From the NCBI RefSeq assembly GCF_000003815.2, contig NC_049987.1, positions 23,782,545 to 23,810,012 on the forward strand: a DNA stretch of 27,468 nucleotides. The letters run 5' to 3'. Positions 19,880 to 27,468 of the stretch are shown here, piece by piece. The DNA comes from Branchiostoma floridae. Lineage: Eukaryota; Chordata; Leptocardii; Amphioxiformes; Branchiostomatidae. Under the pieces are notes generated by a model. It saw only the letters and a program-made list of their open reading frames with translations, had not been told where the DNA came from and did not search any database. Each line of letters opens with the position of its first letter. Within the stretch, counting starts at the first letter, position 1. Made by a program: the position numbers and the translations under genes.

Positions 19880-21440
19880 CTTTTATCGACTAGCTGTTGC
19901 CATTGCACGTATTGTGATACTATAAACGCCGCTTTTACATTCATTTATGACATGTGTGGTCTGAAAATGACTTTGTCTTTGGGCTCAATCGATACAGCCA
20001 ATAACCGCGCTCTCCTCAATGAGGCACGTTCTAGTGTGATTGTTCAGAGATTCGTCAGTTATTATTCAGTTATTATCATTTGTCTTTATTTCGGACTAAC
20101 TGTTGCCAATGCAGTTATTGTAATACTGTAAACGACGCTTTTACACTCATTTATGACTTGTGTGGTCTGACAATGACTTTGTCTTTGGGCTCGATCGATA
20201 CAGCCAGGAAGCGTTTCGTCCCCATGGAGGCACCGTCTGTGATTGTTCAAACTGTTTCCATATAAGTAACAGACCCGTTAGTTACTATTCAGTCATCATC
20301 AGTAGTTTTTCGGACTAGCTGTTGCCATTGCACGTATCTTTATACTATAAACGCCTTTTTTACACTCATTTATGCCTCATCTGATCTGATGGTGACTTTG
20401 TCTTTGGGCTCAATCGATATACAGCCAATAATCGTGCTGTCCTCACCAAGGCACGCTCTGGTCTGATCGTTTCAGTGACTCGTCAGTTATTATTTAGTTA
20501 CAATTATTTGTCTTTATTTCAGACTAGCTGTTGTCTATGTATACGTATTGTAATACTATAAACGTCGCTATTACATTCATTTATGACATGTGCGATCTGA
20601 CGATGACTTTCTCTTTGGGCTCAATCGATACAGCCAGGTTCCGTGTTGTCCTCACGATATAATGGCCAAGGCACGTTCTGGTCTGATCATTGTTGTTTGG
20701 GGGTTAGCTGTTGCCAATGCACGTATCTTTATAGTATAAACGCCTTTTACATTCATTTATGCCTCATGTGATTTGACGGTGGCTCTGTCTTTGGGTTCAA
20801 TCGATACAGCCAAGTACTGTGTTGTCATCATTGAGGCACGTTCTAGTGTGATTGTTCAATGACTCATCAGTTATTATTCAGTTATTATCATTTGTCTTTA
20901 TTTCAGGCTAGCTGCCGTCTATGTACGTATTGTTATGCTATATATGGTGCTGTTACATTCATTTATGACTACTGTGATCTGACGCTGACTTTGGGTTCAA
21001 TCGATGCAGCCAAGGTGTTGTCCTCACCAAGGCACGCCTTGGTCTTATTGTTCAAACTGTTTTTTTTTTATATAACACAAATTCATTTCCAATTATGAGT
21101 CTTTGATAGACTAGCTGCTGTATGCACATATTGTCGTTCTAAATCTTATTTATGACTTGTGAGATCTGAACCTGACTTTGGGCTCACGTAGAGAACCTAC
21201 AGACTCGTCCGTTATCATTCAGTTCTTATCATTTATTATTTTTGGGCTAGCTGTTGCCAGTGGAAGTAGAGCTACACTACAAACAAAGCTTTTGCGTGCG
21301 TTTATGACTTGTGAGATCTGACCCTGACTACGTCCTTGGGCTCAATCAATACAACCAAGAACCGTTCCGTCTCAATTAAGCCGCGTTCTGGTTTGATTGT
21401 TCAAACTGTTTGTAGAGCCCCTACCAACTCGTCAGGTATT
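19880..21440. repeat. eight-unit satellite array, about 205-bp unit
   Basis: Units begin at TAGCTGTTGCC or close variants at 19891, 20097, 20316, 20525, 20705, 20909, 21112 and 21248 (spacings 206, 219, 209, 180, 204, 203 and 136). The most conserved part is CTTTGGGCTCAATCGATACA followed by GCC. It can fold as TTGG(G)CT pairing with AGCCAA around a CAATCGATAC loop, and this is kept or changed to a G.T wobble in most units. Unit 7 lost most of the core. An open frame (SCCHCTYC...FIYDMCGL pattern) is shared by units 1, 2, 3 and 6. However, units 1 and 2 differ by about ten amino-acid-changing substitutions against one silent one over the core, so it is not under protein selection. Confidence 0.9.
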
Positions 21441-21640
21441 CACGGCATCATCCACCCTTTCCTCTGATGTTCTCAGCGCTGCTGACTGATAGACACCCTA
21501 CTTTGGTCCCCATGGTTCTAATTTACACACGGATTTCCACTAATCCCTGCAGCTGATGTTTAGGTAGGTAGGGAAGCTGCTGATACAAACCCTATTACCG
21601 ACGTTCTCTCGATACTGCCTTCAACAAAGCCACCGGGATA
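21441..21640. other. unique DNA; no feature supported
   Basis: There is no box pair, repeat or supported open frame. Confidence 0.4.
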
Positions 21641-21656
21641 AGACGTACTTGAAGAT

Positions 21657-21846
21657 AGTTACTATCAATTTTTCTTCTAACAGTGACTGTTTATTACAGG
21701 CAGACAACGTACCTCCAAATTTTCGATGTCTACCAGTGTATACGTCTTAGACACGGAGAATGGTCTACTGGTAGACATCGAAAATTTGGAGGTATGTTCT
21801 CTACTTTCAGTAAACAGTCACTGATATTTTAGTAATTATAGTAACT
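21657..21846. repeat. long imperfect inverted repeat (possible foldback element)
   Basis: Nested arms pair from the outside in. AGTTACTAT (21657-21665) pairs with ATAGTAACT (21838-21846), and CAGTGACTGTTTA (21681-21693) with TAAACAGTCACTG (21811-21823). A 27-bp perfect inner arm beginning ACCTCCAAATTTTCGATGTC (21711-21737) pairs with its complement at 21767-21793, around a ~29-nt loop. GTACTTGAAGAT lies directly before the outer left arm (21645-21656) and again at 21880-21891, 33 bp past the right arm. It may be a displaced target-site duplication. Confidence 0.8.
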
Positions 21847-21899
21847 GTAAACATACGTGACTGATGAACCTCTTCAACGGTACTTGAAGATGAATTGAA

Positions 21900-22710
21900 C
21901 GCATTTGCGTGTCTCCTCACTACAAACCATTTATCTTCTAGGTCCTGATGAGTGTTTTCCTGTTGTAGATTAACACACTTGGCCCCAAAAAAGGTAATAG
22001 CTGATCGACAATAGATGTATCATCCGTGGTACCTCGTACTACGAGGATGAACTGAACTGCACTGAACGATAATACTGCCAAACACCAGGGAAATTCTTGT
22101 TATCCATCTAATACTGTTGTGCCCGTTCCAGACGGAGGTTCATATTGTCCCCCAGGTATAATTAGGACAAGCTAGGCTGATACGCAGTGCAGAAGAAAAA
22201 GGGATACGCAGAAAAGAACTTTGCAACAGACCTGAGTCAGCTTACAGATGTGCCCTACGTGGCAAAGACTGTCATTATGTTATAGGAATGTTAAGCCATA
22301 GCCCACGCTGTAGGGCTGATGTGGTTTAGGGGTTTTCATGGCCAATATACAATATTGACCGAAGGAGGCCATATAGATGACTAGTGATTACTCACAGAAG
22401 TTCCTCAGCTAATTAGCCGATCCGATAACGGGACCACAGGGGTACTTACAGAACTTGGACTTAACAGATAGACGTGGTCTCGGCTAAGGATTCTTAGAAA
22501 AGGTTGTGTCAACTGCCTAAGGTTGCAGTCATTATTATAAGAAAATGTTCGCTAACCTTCTTCCCAGATTAACCGAAAGCTGTGCTAGCTATAGACTGCT
22601 ACATCTATTATCCTTTTATGAAGAGTATTTGGTATCTCACTGAACTCATGATCAATAAAAGACAGAGCACACTGGAATCGGAACTATGTCAATGCTTCAA
22701 CTCGATAAAA
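21900..22710. other. mostly unique DNA; possible degenerate palindrome at 22016-22051
   Basis: The stretch TGTATCATCCGTGGTAC followed by CTCGTACTACGAGGATGAACT resembles a shrunken, mutated relative of the MITE arms at 549-648 (TATCATCCTCCGTAGTAC). Nothing else is supported. Confidence 0.3.
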
Positions 22711-22717
22711 AGTATGC

Positions 22718-22718
<1 letters not shown>

Positions 22719-22748
<30 letters not shown>

Positions 22749-22750
22749 TG
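22719..22750. repeat. (TATG)8 microsatellite
   Basis: Eight perfect TATG repeats, followed by a CATGTAT variant. Confidence 0.95.
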
Positions 22751-22759
22751 CATGTATTA

Positions 22760-24130
22760 AGTGATCTCGAGAGAGTTAAGGTCACTGATAGAAGAGCTAT
22801 TCTTCAACTGGCCACGACAGAAAAGACAGATGCCGTGTACAGTGCGTTTTCCAGGTTAATTGTGCCACAGAAATTCCCCTGGCTCTTTTAATGGAACATA
22901 CAAATACAAATGGACAGTGGCGACCACGGCTCAACATCCCGCCCTACAGGACTGTGACCCTTTCTAGAAGCTTTCATTCCGGGGAGCGATGGGATTCACC
23001 TTCCCAATGTCATGATCCAGAGGCACTATAAAGACATTTAATGGAAGAAAAAAGTATGCAAACTTAAAAAAAAAACAGGCATGAAAAGATAAAGCACCCG
23101 TGAGACAGTAACTCCACATAAGAACCTAAACACACCCGGAAATGTTTGTTTCAAAGGGTTCGCCAAAGTCTGCCCCCTGGCCCTGGGGAAATGGGTACAC
23201 ATAAAGGCTTCCGGAACATGCTCTCTTCAACATATCACAGTAAATAACAGGCCGGTGCTTCTTGTTTCTATAAGAGAGGACACATGACCTAGAGGCAAAT
23301 GCAACAAGCCGCCCACTTTCATGTCTGCTCGCAACCGCTACTCGCGTGTGATGTTTTCCATTTTTCATGTGATGTCTCATCGCTGTGATGTTGCGACCGT
23401 CCTACAAGTGTACTTGAGTGCGAGACGGAATGTCGAAGCTCCATCGTTACAAGTCAAGAGGCAGAGCAAATTACAGCGGCAGTAAGGAAACACACTCCGG
23501 GGCGAACATAACTGACAACAAACACCCAGTGTAGATGACATAGATAAAAGGTCTACTACTTCATCAGGAAAAGCAATTTGCACCGAGAAAGCTTTTCCAT
23601 TAAAATACAAAATTTGGCCGCCTTGAAACAGTAGTTTATAAACTCCGCGTGGCGGAATCATTGACATTCCGCGTAGATTGCACTGATTACGTGCGATGAT
23701 GCATGGTGATCTTTGACCTCCTGACGAGGCCCTTACAGCTGACCGCAGCATGTGGAAGGTACCCCGATAATCATCGCGGAACATTTGTAAGCCGCAATCA
23801 AACCCCGAATTGCATTTTTCGAGGACGTCATTACTTCAAAAGGGCTGCGCGATATGGTTTATTCATAGACATTTGAAGCATTTGCTTAAAAAGATAACAG
23901 CCAATTGATGTCTTATCTTTGAACTGGACCTGGGATGCAGGAGGCCGCGGCGATTGTCCATCATTGTGTTTGCGGACGGAGTTACAATGGACCGACGCTT
24001 ACGGTATCCGAATGTCTAAGTAAGCAGCTGGTCTTCCCAATACCCAAACCATTTATCAGTATTACTCTAGTAAACCTTAAATCACCTCTAATGCGTGATT
24101 GGTAGTTTATCAATGGTTCTGGTCACCACG
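22760..24130. other. mostly unique DNA; no gene called
   Basis: The longest open frame of the window (135 codons, 23377-23784, minus) and an 84-codon frame (23126-23380, minus) lie here, overlapping by ATGA. Neither has a recognisable domain, and frames of this length are expected by chance in a window of this size and composition. Confidence 0.4.
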
Positions 24131-24134
24131 GATA

Positions 24135-24265
24135 AATTCTTAATGTTTGTAGAAGTGTAACGCGATGGTCGTGTGGTCAGGGTTTGAATCCGTGGCAGAC
24201 CGCGGAGTTGTGCCCATGGGAAAGGCAGTTAATAACAATTTCCTCACTAATAGGATGAGTACCAA
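24135..24265 (+). mobile_element. tRNA-derived SINE fragment
   Basis: GGTCGTGTGGTCAGGGTTTG and AATCCGTGG carry a B-box-like GGTTTGAATCC (24180-24190) with a collapsed A-box region. They are followed by GCCCATGGGAAAGGCAGTTA and AATTTCCTCACTAATAGG. That order (head, then GGGAAAGGCA, then TTTCCTCAC) is the layout I recall for lancelet and other deuterostome SINEs. The 3' end is missing. Confidence 0.5.
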
Positions 24266-24289
24266 GCTTCGTTCAGGGGTGTTTATTGG

Positions 24290-25140
24290 ATACGGCGTTA
24301 CATGGAGGTCCAGTGTTTGGAGACAACCACGCATATAGAACGTTAAAGAATCCAAGATTAGGCCTTCCTGGTGTGATTGGATCAAATGAAACTCTGCCCG
24401 TATATGCGGCTTGTACTCATCAGTTCACACCTGGTGTGTTATATCATGCGCCAGTTTACCGGGTATGCGATACAAGCAAAGAACTTAGTAGGCACGTGAA
24501 ACTAAACCAAAGCGCCATGTAGCTTGTGACAGCCTCAATGATAACGGTCACATCGGATCGTATATCCTGGCACAGAATATTGCGATTCGTTCGAAATCCT
24601 CTATCGAACAGGTAGTAATATTTAACCACATGGTCTTTAAAGTCTGACAGAAGACAAATGGCCAATCTGTCTTCCTTACTGCGTCATCTCTTTGACACAT
24701 CAACACACATTAAAAACGCAGCAAACTGTACTGCGAATTTTACGATATTGAAAAGGAGATTTACCGTTATAAAGCACCATAAAAGACCATTAGTACTACT
24801 TATTCTATACATTGTTCAACAGAATAGCTGTCGTTGATCCTTTGAGCTCATTTGGAATGGATCACGTTTTCTATCTCGGGACGAGGATTCCGACTAAGAC
24901 CTACTGAAATTGCCTACATTAAAGGGTATTCTGTAGCTGCTGATGTAGTGATAAATGCGCGAGGTGAGATGGGCGGTCTTTGTTGTCTAAAGGCACGTTA
25001 ATCATGCCGGCTTTACTGTCATCTCGCGGATGGCTGTGGAACTGACAGGAAATTGAAGGAAAGAATCCCGGAATGAAAGACCCTCGGAAATCTAACGAAA
25101 CTGTGGAATTCAATTATCCGCAAAATGACCAAGGTATCCC
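24290..25140. other. unique DNA; no gene called
   Basis: Open frames of 64-81 codons on both strands overlap one another and show no domain or splice context. Confidence 0.4.
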
Positions 25141-25176
25141 ATGGCTTTACTTTATCATCCACGTCAGTCTGGGGCA

Positions 25177-25255
25177 ATGGCGGTCATTTCTAGCCGGTAC
25201 TTCTGTTTGATTTGTTTCACCTTCGCCATGATTGTTATGTTTTCGGTGCAATTAT
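25177..25255 (+). CDS. weak candidate first exon with hydrophobic leader
   Basis: I do not recognise the gene. From the ATG at 25177 (context GGCAATGGCGG, a good start context except for C or A ambiguity at -3) the frame reads MAVISSRYFCLICFTFAMIV, then MFSVQL, a hydrophobic leader or membrane segment. It would end at 25255 before GTGAGT, a perfect donor on the intron side but with T instead of G as the last exon base. The phase would be 1. An in-frame ATG at 25141 could extend it by 12 residues. The donor merges directly into the TG repeat at 25256-25351, where GTGAGT can arise from the repeat itself. That is the main reason for low confidence. Confidence 0.18.
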
Positions 25256-25258
25256 GTG

Positions 25259-25335
<77 letters not shown>

Positions 25336-25351
25336 GCGTGTGTGTGCGTGT
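25256..25351. repeat. (TG)n microsatellite
   Basis: The pure run is 25267-25330 (32 dinucleotides), with GTGAG interruptions before and TGCG interruptions after. A run this long is usually polymorphic and can adopt Z-DNA. Confidence 0.97.
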
Positions 25352-25654
25352 ATCAACGCACAGAATAACTCAAGATACTTTCAATCGGTAAGTGGGTAAA
25401 TAATGGTCAAGTTCGATACTGGGTCGACTTTCTCTGGAACTGAAGCGGAACCTCCTACTTTGACATCACATTTTGGTAATGCTGTTGCAAATGTTTATGA
25501 TTTTGTTCGCTTGCCAACACCTTACATGTTTTGGATATTGCTTTGGTACTGTTGGTCCGAATATAGTACTAGTTTAGCTTTTAATGATCATGTCAACCAA
25601 CTATCATTTGCCACATGTATGTCTCGACCATGAAGTTGCAATTAGCCGTCGCGA

Positions 25655-25800
25655 ATTAATAATAAAGAAGTTTATTTGCAAGTTCGTGCCCGAGGGCTAA
25701 TTGCAAGTACATGGTATACACATAGTGACAATGGACAGTCATGAACAATATTCTAATCTAATACTAGTGTTGGCTATTTCTAAACAGGTTAATAATGACA
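25655..25800 (-). mobile_element. retroposon 3' end, family A, copy 3
   Basis: This is the reverse complement of 12512-12660. The terminus AAGAAGTTTATTTGCAAGTT is at 25666-25685, followed by CGTGCCCGAGGGCTAATTGC. It then continues through AGTGACAATGGACAGT to GGCTATTTCTAAACAGGTT. It ends with an AATAAA complement and a TTATTATTAATT tail, and is the best preserved terminus of the family here. Confidence 0.75.
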
Positions 25801-25872
25801 AAGTGATAATGTTGAGCGCAATAAACTGGTACAGTTTAACAACTGAAGAATTTATACACACATAGTCAAAAT

Positions 25873-26106
25873 AACCTCAGGAAAAATAATCACATCGGTC
25901 ACATCTACTTCTAGTCATACGCACTAAGCAATAAACGTCGCCGTATTTCCAGAGAGGCTTAAAAAATGTATCAATTTTACATTCTGAGCGAACCTTGGGA
26001 AAAATAGCCACATCGGTCACATTCATACTTCTTTCTGTCATTTGCAATAAACAATACGCTTCGCCGCATTCCCCGCCGAGAGGCTTAAAATGTATCAATT
26101 TTACAG
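25873..26106. repeat. tandem duplication, period 118 bp
   Basis: CACATCGGTCACAT occurs at 25891 and 26009. Both copies continue with ACTTCT, GCAATAAAC, CGTCGCCG or CTTCGCCGC, GAGAGGCTTAAAA and ATGTATCAATTTTACA. The 73-codon minus-strand frame over it is a reflection of the repeat. Confidence 0.85.
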
Positions 26107-26965
26107 TTCTCGTATATCAGGCGATTCATCATTTGTTGGCAATAAAGACATTGTAGCGCACTTTCCGCCTGCCGCGGCATCTGGTGCCATTATTTGTTCC
26201 CCTCGCAGATGATAGATGACACCCGGCGGCTACATTACGGCACTTGTGGGTGTTTTGTCGCTTTACGAGATAGCAGATGCCTAAAATATCCTATCCGGCC
26301 GGGCCAGAAATCCCCGGAGTTAGCCAGAAGCACCTCTGAGTCGTATAACGACAGTTAAGCGTATAAATCCATGTTGAATGTAACTTGAATGCGCTTTGTG
26401 TAATGCCCTGTGTCAAAACGTACAAGGTTCATCGTCCTCTAAGGCATTATATGTCTGCACCGGAGGGATGCCAAATCCCAAAATCCTACACTTCAAGCAG
26501 ATGATGGAGAGGGTGTTTTTGTTTTTACTCTGGTCACCACGTAACAAGACCCGAGGGTCACTTCAAGGTGTGACCTGAAGGACATTCCAAGGTTAAGGGT
26601 CACATGCCCTAGCAAGCCAAGATGAATGGCACTGCACTCCCCTTTTTTTAATGGTTTCGTTTTCGCTGTACCATTTTGTTTGAAACCACCACTGCCGGTC
26701 ATGCTAGGGCACCTCACTCCCCGGGCGTACTGTCCCACGTGGGGCTTTGCCCAGTATTAAATGGATCTCTAGAATGATGTAGATAGATGAAAAGAACTGT
26801 AAGAACATGTTTTCCTCCTATGTTGGAAACATTCCGAGACCGGCTAAACTCCTTGGAGTGAGGACTAGCTGAGCTGAACCAATAGAAGAAGAAGAAATCC
26901 TTGCTCAGAAAACTCCTTAACCCACCGCAAACGGGATGGTTTTGATCCATCCACACCGTGAAGTA
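26107..26965. other. mostly unique DNA; no gene called
   Basis: A TGCCCTAGCA word at 26606 and its inverse complement TGCTAGGGCA near 26704 form a spaced 10-bp inverted repeat of unknown meaning. Open frames on both strands overlap and show no domain. Confidence 0.35.
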
Positions 26966-26968
26966 TCC

Positions 26969-27303
26969 CCTAAGCTAAGGGCACAACCCGCCGTACGTGC
27001 AAATAAGATACGTGCTGTCTACGTGCCTAAACGAGGGCAGTCTTTTGGGATCCGTAAGTGGTAAGTATCGCCTCCGTACGAACTCGCAGGGAATCCGACG
27101 GATAGCCGTAGAACTTTACGTGCAGGCAAAACTTTATGTGTCATCAGGCTGCGGATTCACCCCCCGCACGTGCCAGTACGGGCGACGCGCCTGCCCTGTA
27201 CAGCCTGAACGTTTTCAGAAATACGTGGCGAACGTAGTTCCTCCCCCCACAAAACGTACGGACAAATTGCACGTACGGCGGGCTATGCCCTTAGCTTGCG
27301 TGT
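26969..27303. mobile_element. 335-bp element with ~31-bp terminal inverted repeats
   Basis: AAGCTAAGGGCACAACCCGC then CGTACGTGCAA (26971-27001) pairs with TTGCACGTACGGCGGGCTAT then GCCCTTAGCTT (27268-27298), with two mismatches over 31 bp. The body is CpG-rich and full of TACGTGC/GTACG words. This fits a non-autonomous DNA transposon (MITE). A clear target-site duplication is not visible, so superfamily is open. The 106-codon frame inside it has no transposase motif and is not called. Confidence 0.7.
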
Positions 27304-27468
27304 GGTGGGTTCTTTAACGTCCTTGAGGCGATGCACTTCAAGAATTTCAACTGCCCCTCTAATGATCTATCCAATCTTTGCTAGCTAGCTTGCTTTATGT
27401 CGATGCAGACTCGCACGGACCCCTATATTCCACTTTAGCTGAGACCGCACTAGGACCATGCTGCGAAC
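27304..27468. other. unique DNA at the window end
   Basis: The first bases (GTGGTGGGTTCTTTAACGTCC) resemble the inverse complement of a SINE body word (AAAGAACCCACCACAC), but too little remains to call it. Confidence 0.3.

Noticed and set aside
20080-21098. Cys-rich open frames with FIYD...LGSID motif repeated in satellite units
   Set aside because: Differences between units 1 and 2 are about ten replacement to one silent, and other units have frameshifts and stops, so there is no sign of protein selection.
23126-23784. Two minus-strand frames (135 and 84 codons) overlapping by ATGA, like coupled bacterial genes
   Set aside because: The window is eukaryotic in every other respect, neither peptide has a recognisable domain, and one frame of about 135 codons is expected by chance in 27 kb.
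26997-27317. 106-codon frame inside the TIR element as a transposase
   Set aside because: It has no DDE-type spacing or known motif, and the element is only 335 bp, far too short for an autonomous transposon.

Overview
The window looks like noncoding nuclear DNA from a metazoan. My best guess is a cephalochordate (Branchiostoma, amphioxus), because several interspersed repeats have termini that I associate from memory with lancelet genomes: tRNA-headed SINEs, short LINE 3' ends finishing in AATAAA, and G/C-run foldback elements. That assignment is an inference and was not checked by alignment. No open frame longer than 135 codons exists on either strand. There is no bacterial-style gene packing, and I recognise no conserved protein domain. 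I therefore annotate no complete gene.

Layout. 1-1200: a LINE-like 3' end, then a diverged tandem duplication of a SINE-related segment; one copy is interrupted by a 100-bp foldback MITE with a perfect 9-bp target-site duplication. 1200-2690: AT-rich, nothing recognised. 2700-3330: a diverged 240-bp duplication and a minus-strand retroposon end. 4905-5085: a G-run/C-run foldback element with flanking direct repeats. 5465-6412: a minisatellite with higher-order periods of 172/200/172 bp. 6413-9690: mostly unique sequence. 9694-10325: a tandem array (225-233 bp period) whose units each carry tRNA-like A and B boxes. 10530-11890: a cluster of minus-strand tRNA-derived SINE pieces. 12060-13870: a diverged long-period repeat field containing a retroposon end (family A). 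13870-16100: mostly unique. 16108-17040: two GC-richer repeat blocks.

The best candidate for a real gene is at 17094-17264 on the + strand. An inverted CCAAT box and a TATAAA precede a short open frame that encodes a hydrophobic signal-peptide-like segment and ends at a consensus splice donor in phase 1. This is the classic first coding exon of a secreted or membrane protein. No convincing second exon was found in the window. A weaker second candidate of the same type lies at 25177-25255. Downstream of the first lie a duplicated segment with a 13-bp hairpin (17658-17980), another family A copy (19281-19500), an eight-copy ~205-bp satellite (19880-21440) with a nearly invariant core hairpin, a long imperfect inverted repeat (21657-21846), microsatellites, a third family A copy (25655-25800), a 118-bp duplication and a 335-bp terminal-inverted-repeat element (26969-27303).

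No cooperating gene set is visible. What the window shows mainly is layered repeat history: duplication, insertion into one copy, and tandem amplification of tRNA-like and satellite units.
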